A program made the position numbers and the translations under genes. This document shows positions 39,316 through 44,498 of a stretch of 44,498 nucleotides of DNA, one piece after another (the first letter of the stretch is position 1; each line of letters opens with the position of its first letter). This DNA is from Flavobacterium araucananum (GTDB taxonomy: Bacteria; Bacteroidota; Bacteroidia; Flavobacteriales; Flavobacteriaceae): NCBI RefSeq assembly GCF_002222055.1, contig NZ_MUGS01000048.1:1-44498 (forward strand), written 5' to 3'. The notes below the pieces were generated by a model that made no database searches, was not told the origin of the DNA, and was given only the letters and a program-made list of their open reading frames with translations.

Positions 39316-42300
39316 GATTGTTATCAATTTCTTCTGTTAATGGATTCTCTTCTTCATGTTTTACCAATTTATGTTTCTCTGCAATTTTGGCAAAAATGAA
39401 ATACAAGCCCGGAATTACAAATACCCCACAAATAGTACCTATAAGCATACCTCCGGCAGCAGCAGTACCAATAGTTCTGTTACCAATTTTTCCTGGACCA
39501 GTAGCAAAAGCAAGTGGCAATAATCCGGCAATAAAAGCAAATGAAGTCATCAAAATTGGACGGAACCTCGCTTTAGCTCCTTCCATTGCGGCTTCAAGTA
39601 CTGATCTTCCTGCTGCATGACGCTGTATTGCAAACTCTACAATAAGTACCGCATTTTTACCCAGCAAACCAATAAGCATTACCATCGCTACCTGAGCATA
39701 GATGTTGTTTTCTAATCCTGTTAATTTCAACAATAAGAAAGCTCCAAAAATACCGGCTGGTAAAGAAAGAATTACTGATAATGGTAAAATAAAACTTTCG
39801 TATTGCGCTGCCAATACCAAGTACACGAATCCTAAACAAATCAGGAATACCCAAATTGCCTGATTCCCTTGTGCAACCTCATCAGCAGAAATACCTGCCC
39901 AGTCAATATCATAACCTCTTGGTAATTTTTTAGCTGCAACTTCCTGAATTACTTTAATCGCAGTACCAGAACTAAACCCCGGTGCTGCAGAACCACTAAT
40001 TTGTGTAGAAGTGTACATGTTATGTCTTGTAATTTCAGAAAGTCCGTATACTTTTTCTAATCTCATAAAAGCAGAAAAAGGAACCATTTCATCACGGTTG
40101 TTTTTTACATACAACTTTAAGATATCGTCTGGCTGAGAGCGATACTCCGGAGAAGCCTGAACAATTACTTTATAGTTAATTCCGTATTTGATAAAACTAA
40201 TTTCATAGTTACTACCCACAAGAGTTGACAAAGTATTCATGGCGTTTTCGATAGAAACTCCTTTTTGCTGTGCCATATCATTGTCTACTTTCATCATGTA
40301 TTGAGGAAAACTAGAACTATAAAAACTAAAAACGTTCGATAATTCCGGATGTGTATTTAACTCCTTAACAAAATCGTTATTTACCTTCTCCATTTTTTTA
40401 TAATCTCCAGAACCTGTTTTATCTAGTAAACGAAGTTCAAATCCTCCGGCAGCACCATATCCCGGTACAGCAGGTGGTTGAAAAAATTCGATATTAGCTC
40501 CTGCAATGTCTTTAGATTTTTCTTCCATTTCGGCCATAATCTCAAGAACAGAATGTTTTCTGTCACTCCAATCCTTAAGGTTGACCAAACAAGTTCCTGA
40601 GTTTGAACCTGTACCTTCAGACAGAATTTCATAACCTGCTAATGAAGAAACTGATTTTACTCCGTCTATTGTTTCTGCAATTTTTTGCAATCTTTCTGCG
40701 ACATTATTTGTTCTTTCTAAAGATGAACCCGGTGGTGTCTGAATAACCGCATAAAACATACCCTGATCCTCATTTGGGATAAATCCGGAAGGAACAGAAC
40801 TACTAATCAACCATGTACCGGCGCAAAAACCAAGAAGTGCAATAATCGTTACGGCTCTTCTGTTTACAATTTTGGCCAATAGATTTTGGTACTTACCTTG
40901 TGCTAAATTGAACTTATTGTTAAATCCATCTATAAATACATTTACAGGCGTTTTCTTTTTAACCTCACCGTGATTGTTTTTTAACATCATCGCACAAAGT
41001 GCCGGTGTCAAAGTCAAAGCTACAATACCAGAAAGGATAATAGCCGTTGCCATCGTAACAGAGAACTGTCTGTAAAACACCCCAACCGGACCGGACATAA
41101 ACGCAACCGGAATAAATACGGCAGCCATTAAGAATGTAATTGCTATAATTGCTCCTGCGATTTCATGCATCGCTTTTTTAGTCGCTTTAAGTGGCGAAAG
41201 ATGCTCTTCCTCCATCTTGGCGTGGACAGCTTCGATTACCACAATCGCATCATCGACGACGACTCCAATAGCCAGAACTAAGGCAAATAAGGTAATTAAG
41301 TTCAATGAAATATCAAAGAACGACATAAACACAAACGTACCTACCAATGATACTGGTACTGCAATTGCCGGAATAACCGTCGAACGCCAGTCTCCTAAGA
41401 AAAGGAATACTACTAAACCTACCAGAATAAAAGCTTCAACCAGCGTATGGATTACTTTTTCGATAGAAGCATCCAGGAATTTAGAAACGTCATACGAAAT
41501 TTCATAATCCATTCCTTTAGGAAATCTTTGTTTGATTTTTTCTAATTTGGCTTTAACCTCTTCAATAACCTGATTCGCATTACTACCAAACGATTGTTTT
41601 AATACAATAGCCGCAGATGGTTTACCATTTAAGTTGGAATAAATATCGTACATCGAGCTACCAAATTCTACCTTGGCAACATCTTTTAGACGTAAAAGTT
41701 CGCCGTTAGCGTTTGATTTTACTACAATATTTTCGTATTGTTCTTTGGTTGTAAAACGTCCTGAATATTTTAATACATACTCAAATGCCTGAGAACGTTT
41801 ACCAGAACTTTCTCCTGTTTTACCAGGTGAAGCTTCTAAACTCTGACTAGATAAAGCATCCATGATCTCATCTGCAGAAATTTTGTAAGCCAACATACGA
41901 TCAGGTTTCAACCAGATACGCATCGCATATTCACGTGTTCCTAAGATATCTCCCGAACCAATACCGTTTACCCTTTTCAATTCAGATAATACGTTGATAT
42001 CAGCATAGTTGTACAAGAACTTCATGTCAGTATTTTTGTCTGTACTGTAAAGATTCACGTACATCAACATACTAGGCACTTCTCGGGTAATTTTAATTCC
42101 CTCTCTAATTACTAAAGGAGGTAATTTATTAGTAACAGAAGCTACACGGTTTTGAACGTTGATCGCAGCCTGATTAGGATCTGTTCCTAAGTTAAACACT
42201 ACTTTTATAGTAGCTTCACCATCATTTCCGGCATCAGAAGCCATATATTTCATTCCGGGAACACCATTTAAGGCTCTTTCCAGAGGAATTACAACCGCCT

Positions 42301-42475
42301 TGATCATTAATTCACCGTTAGATCCTGGATAATCTGCGGTAACATTCACCATTGGAGGTGAGATTGTAGGGAATTGTGTAATAGGTAAATTTAATACCGA
42401 CAATACCCCTAAAAAGACAATTATAAGCGATATTACTATCGACAGTACAGGTCTTTGAATAAATTTATTAAACAT
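39308..42475 (-). CDS. RND efflux pump, HAE1 (AcrB/MexB) family
   Basis: 1055 aa, 12 transmembrane helices and two large periplasmic loops. It begins MFNKFIQRPVLSIVISLIIV. Proton-relay residues are visible: the Asp pair in GVVVDDAIVVIEAV (TM4) and the Lys in GLLGKNAVLIVEFA (TM10). Other signatures are PTISPPMVNVTADYPGS, GFIPNEDQGMFYAVIQTPPG and PRGYDIDWAG. It exports drugs, detergents or other amphiphiles using the proton gradient. It lies between the adaptor (136 nt upstream) and the outer-membrane channel gene. The HAE1 type, not the heavy-metal CzcA type, is indicated by the DD pair and overall pattern. Confidence 0.95.
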   Translation of the reverse strand: MFNKFIQRPVLSIVISLIIVFLGVLSVLNLPITQFPTISPPMVNVTADYPGSNGELMIKAVVIPLERALNGVPGMKYMASDAGNDGEATIKVVFNLGTDPNQAAINVQNRVASVTNKLPPLVIREGIKITREVPSMLMYVNLYSTDKNTDMKFLYNYADINVLSELKRVNGIGSGDILGTREYAMRIWLKPDRMLAYKISADEIMDALSSQSLEASPGKTGESSGKRSQAFEYVLKYSGRFTTKEQYENIVVKSNANGELLRLKDVAKVEFGSSMYDIYSNLNGKPSAAIVLKQSFGSNANQVIEEVKAKLEKIKQRFPKGMDYEISYDVSKFLDASIEKVIHTLVEAFILVGLVVFLFLGDWRSTVIPAIAVPVSLVGTFVFMSFFDISLNLITLFALVLAIGVVVDDAIVVIEAVHAKMEEEHLSPLKATKKAMHEIAGAIIAITFLMAAVFIPVAFMSGPVGVFYRQFSVTMATAIILSGIVALTLTPALCAMMLKNNHGEVKKKTPVNVFIDGFNNKFNLAQGKYQNLLAKIVNRRAVTIIALLGFCAGTWLISSSVPSGFIPNEDQGMFYAVIQTPPGSSLERTNNVAERLQKIAETIDGVKSVSSLAGYEILSEGTGSNSGTCLVNLKDWSDRKHSVLEIMAEMEEKSKDIAGANIEFFQPPAVPGYGAAGGFELRLLDKTGSGDYKKMEKVNNDFVKELNTHPELSNVFSFYSSSFPQYMMKVDNDMAQQKGVSIENAMNTLSTLVGSNYEISFIKYGINYKVIVQASPEYRSQPDDILKLYVKNNRDEMVPFSAFMRLEKVYGLSEITRHNMYTSTQISGSAAPGFSSGTAIKVIQEVAAKKLPRGYDIDWAGISADEVAQGNQAIWVFLICLGFVYLVLAAQYESFILPLSVILSLPAGIFGAFLLLKLTGLENNIYAQVAMVMLIGLLGKNAVLIVEFAIQRHAAGRSVLEAAMEGAKARFRPILMTSFAFIAGLLPLAFATGPGKIGNRTIGTAAAGGMLIGTICGVFVIPGLYFIFAKIAEKHKLVKHEEENPLTEEIDNNHV

Positions 42476-42611
42476 TTTATATTTTTTTAATGATTAAACC
42501 AAATAGGAGTAAAACATGATAATAGGTGAAATGTATACTGTAAAATGTGAAAAGCAAATTGCTACTAAACACCACAAACTCTTACTGAATACTGACACTG
42601 AATACTGCTAC

Positions 42612-43694
42612 TTACTCTGCTTTTACGCGCAAATGATTCATTACCTCTTTTGGAGATTGAAATTCATATTTAATTTTGTCATTCTCTTTTACTTTCTGAA
42701 CTCCTTCAAGTAAAATTTTGTCATTTTGAGTAACTCCGCTTTTAACCACATACAAATCAGGAATTTCGCCTGTAATTGTAATTTCTCTGGAATTTACTTT
42801 ATTGTTTTTATCGATAACAAAAAGATACTTTTTATCCTGAATTTCATAAGTTGCTTTTTGCGGAATTATGATGGCATTTTTAAGAGGAACTAACATTTTG
42901 ACTTGTCCTGTTTCTCCATTTCTAAGTAATTTTCCTGAATTTGGGAATCTTGCTCTAAAAGCGATATTTCCGGTTTCGTTGTTAAATTCACTTTCGATAA
43001 GTTCTACTTTTCCTTTTTCTTTAAAAGTATCTCCATTTGCCAAAACCAGGCTTACTTTGTTATCAGCACGGTCTTTTACATCTGTTTGGTATTGTATATA
43101 TTCCGGCTCAGAAACATTGAAGTAAGCAAACATCTGACTGTTGTCTGAAAGACTTGTCATTAATTCGCCTTCGTCAATAAGACTTCCTAATTTTAATGGA
43201 ATACGGTCGATCGTTCCGTCAAACGGAGCTCTTATTTCTGTAAATGATAAGTGAAGTTTTGCTAATGCAACCTCAGCTTTTGCTGATTGTAGTTTTGCCT
43301 GAGCAACACTTAATTCATTTTTAGAAACAATATTTTTATCTGCTAATAATTTTGAATTTTGCAATTCAATCTCTACTGATTTTTGTTCAGCCTGTGCTTT
43401 TAGCAATTCTGCCTGATACATGTTTGGCATAATTCTGAACAATAATTGTCCTGCTTTTACAAACTGACCCTCATCTACATAAATATTTTGTAGAAATCCT
43501 TTTTCCTGAGCACGGATTTCGATGTTACGTACAGATTTAATCTGAGAAACATATTCTTTTACAAACGAAGTGTCCATTAATACCGGATTTGTTGCGGTAA
43601 ATTTTTCCACTTCTTCTTTTTCTTCTTTTTTAGTTGTACAACTAGTAAGGCACACTAGGGCTATTAAGCCTGTGAACAAGATAATTCTTTTCAT
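42612..43694 (-). CDS. RND periplasmic adaptor (membrane fusion protein)
   Basis: 360 aa lipoprotein (MKRIILFTGLIALVCLTS then Cys19). The AcrA/MexA plan is followed: lipoyl half-motifs EIRAQEKGFLQNIYVDEGQF and RAPFDGTIDRIPLKLGSLID flank a helical hairpin (QAELLKAQAEQKSVEIELQN, LSVAQAKLQSAKAEVALAKL). The beta-barrel domain follows, then the closing GQVKMLVPLKNAIIIPQKAT and LLEGVQKVKENDKI. It links the pump to the outer-membrane channel. First of the three efflux genes. No TetR-type repressor gene lies next to it in the window. Confidence 0.93.
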   Translation of the reverse strand: MKRIILFTGLIALVCLTSCTTKKEEKEEVEKFTATNPVLMDTSFVKEYVSQIKSVRNIEIRAQEKGFLQNIYVDEGQFVKAGQLLFRIMPNMYQAELLKAQAEQKSVEIELQNSKLLADKNIVSKNELSVAQAKLQSAKAEVALAKLHLSFTEIRAPFDGTIDRIPLKLGSLIDEGELMTSLSDNSQMFAYFNVSEPEYIQYQTDVKDRADNKVSLVLANGDTFKEKGKVELIESEFNNETGNIAFRARFPNSGKLLRNGETGQVKMLVPLKNAIIIPQKATYEIQDKKYLFVIDKNNKVNSREITITGEIPDLYVVKSGVTQNDKILLEGVQKVKENDKIKYEFQSPKEVMNHLRVKAE

Positions 43695-43871
43695 GATTTA
43701 GTTTGAAAATTAAGCGATTGAATGCTTGGAATACAGAGATTCCTTTAGATGAAAAAATGCATCAGGTAGCCTTAGTCAGAGTTTAACTTTCATATAAGAT
43801 GAGGTAGAGAAAAAATTACATCAACAAAATATGCAGGATCACAACTTAGGTAACCGATGTATACTGTTGAA

Positions 43872-44255
43872 TCAAATTCTTAAAACCTGTTGGGTAATGT
43901 AAATAGGATTTGACTGGCCACAAAATGGCACGAAGATTTTAAAACGATTGTAATCATTTACAATAGTCTGACTTGAAAAGGAAAGGTACCAATTGTCAAG
44001 TAAACTGTAATTTGTTGCAAAAAACTTATTCGTAAGTGCATCTTTAAGATCATCACTTCCAAGATATTCTTCTTCAAGATCGACATCGGCATCTTCAATG
44101 ATTGAACTGCCCTGATCCTGATTCGTAAATTTTACCCGGTGCTTTTTCTCAAGAGTGTGTTGATGAAAGTTTTGTGGAGTACCAGCATTGAGATATTGAC
44201 CTCCGCCGAACAGAAGCAAATTCATGAATACTAAAAATACTATTAACTTTCTCAT
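43872..44255 (-). CDS. Small secreted protein ahead of the RND operon
   Basis: 127 aa from the ATG at 44255, which gives a good signal peptide (MRKLIVFLVFMNLLLFGGGQ then YLNAG); a start at 44288 would add 11 residues that weaken it. The middle is acidic (IIEDADVDLEEEYLGSDDLK); the end is aromatic (LLDNWYLSFSSQTIV, FKIFVPFCGQSNPIY). One Cys. No recognised family. Same strand as the efflux operon, with a 177-nt gap, so it may be its first gene. Its general plan resembles that of the protein before the urease operon. Confidence 0.6.
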   Translation of the reverse strand: MRKLIVFLVFMNLLLFGGGQYLNAGTPQNFHQHTLEKKHRVKFTNQDQGSSIIEDADVDLEEEYLGSDDLKDALTNKFFATNYSLLDNWYLSFSSQTIVNDYNRFKIFVPFCGQSNPIYITQQVLRI

Positions 44256-44327
44256 TTGGGTGCGAAAGTAAGGAAAGTATCGAAACAAAAAAAGATTTTT
44301 TTATAAGCTTTAACATTTAGTAAAAAC

Positions 44328-44339
44328 GAAAACGTTTTC
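44328..44339. promoter_or_regulatory. 12-bp palindrome GAAAACGTTTTC, candidate operator
   Basis: A perfect palindrome 73 bp upstream of the small gene that precedes the efflux operon. AAACGTTT cores are typical of LacI-type operators, but no such regulator is in view. The rest of 44256-44498 shows no gene. Confidence 0.35.
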
Positions 44340-44498
44340 ATTGTTTTATTATTTACAAAATGTATTAAATCGCTACTTTTTTATGCCTAATTATCTTAAA
44401 AAAGCATCCCGAAACAATACTATTTCCTGAAAGAAACGACTCTCAAAACAAAAATCATCAAAATCGTAATTATTTGATCCTGTATATTTTATTCTATA

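Noticed and set aside
42580..42611. Short CTGAATACTG direct repeat after the adaptor gene
   Set aside because: Only two partial copies of about ten bases in a low-complexity stretch; no function can be argued.

Overview
The window is low-GC DNA from a member of the Bacteroidota, most probably Flavobacterium. The signs are several TAnnTTTG-type -7 promoter boxes, LxxC-type lipoprotein signals, double-glycine natural-product precursors typical of this phylum, TPR histidine kinases and a Flavobacterium-style tiny lipoprotein ending in a YADGPGD tail. No rRNA, tRNA, CRISPR array or intact transposase was recognised. The species cannot be fixed from the sequence alone.

Layout. (1) 1-6.3 kb is a very AT-rich accessory island of peptide natural-product genes in partial decay. 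It holds a CPBP-family protease broken by a homopolymer expansion, two double-glycine leader peptides (one of only 45 aa), an ABC ATPase/permease pair, a small HTH regulator, a third GG precursor, a large secreted protein, and an in-frame fusion of fragments that resemble the two maturases of the grasp-with-spasm RiPP system. (2) 6.3-11.2 kb holds a CPA1 Na+/H+ antiporter and an MscS-type channel among dispersed repeats. (3) 11.4-15.9 kb encodes a lone receiver protein and a soluble histidine kinase with eight PAS domains. (4) 16-17.6 kb holds two minus-strand genes of unknown role.

(5) 17.6-20.6 kb and 35.4-37.7 kb carry two paralogous signalling cassettes: phased GGA repeats, a promoter, a structured leader with pseudoknot potential, a 57-61 aa lipoprotein, a hairpin with a T-run that encloses the kinase start codon, and a TPR histidine kinase that itself has a lipobox. 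Only the first cassette has a response regulator. This is the strongest candidate for an undescribed regulatory system in the window. (6) 20.6-25.6 kb starts with a ladder of small hairpins. It is followed by a five-gene operon (DUF4177-like, YidD-like, TerB-like, coiled-coil membrane protein, vWA-like lipoprotein) and a DUF3892 gene; the operon and the DUF3892 gene share one operator/promoter architecture. (7) 25.8-33.1 kb is a complete urease operon (ureA-B-C-E-F-G-D, a UreH-type metal permease and a urea channel), preceded by a small membrane protein. Together these import urea and nickel, build the Ni enzyme and release ammonia. (8) 33.4-34.7 kb is a GH1 beta-glucosidase. (9) 37.8-44.3 kb, minus strand, is a tripartite RND efflux operon (adaptor, pump, TolC-like channel) preceded by another small secreted protein of unknown function.
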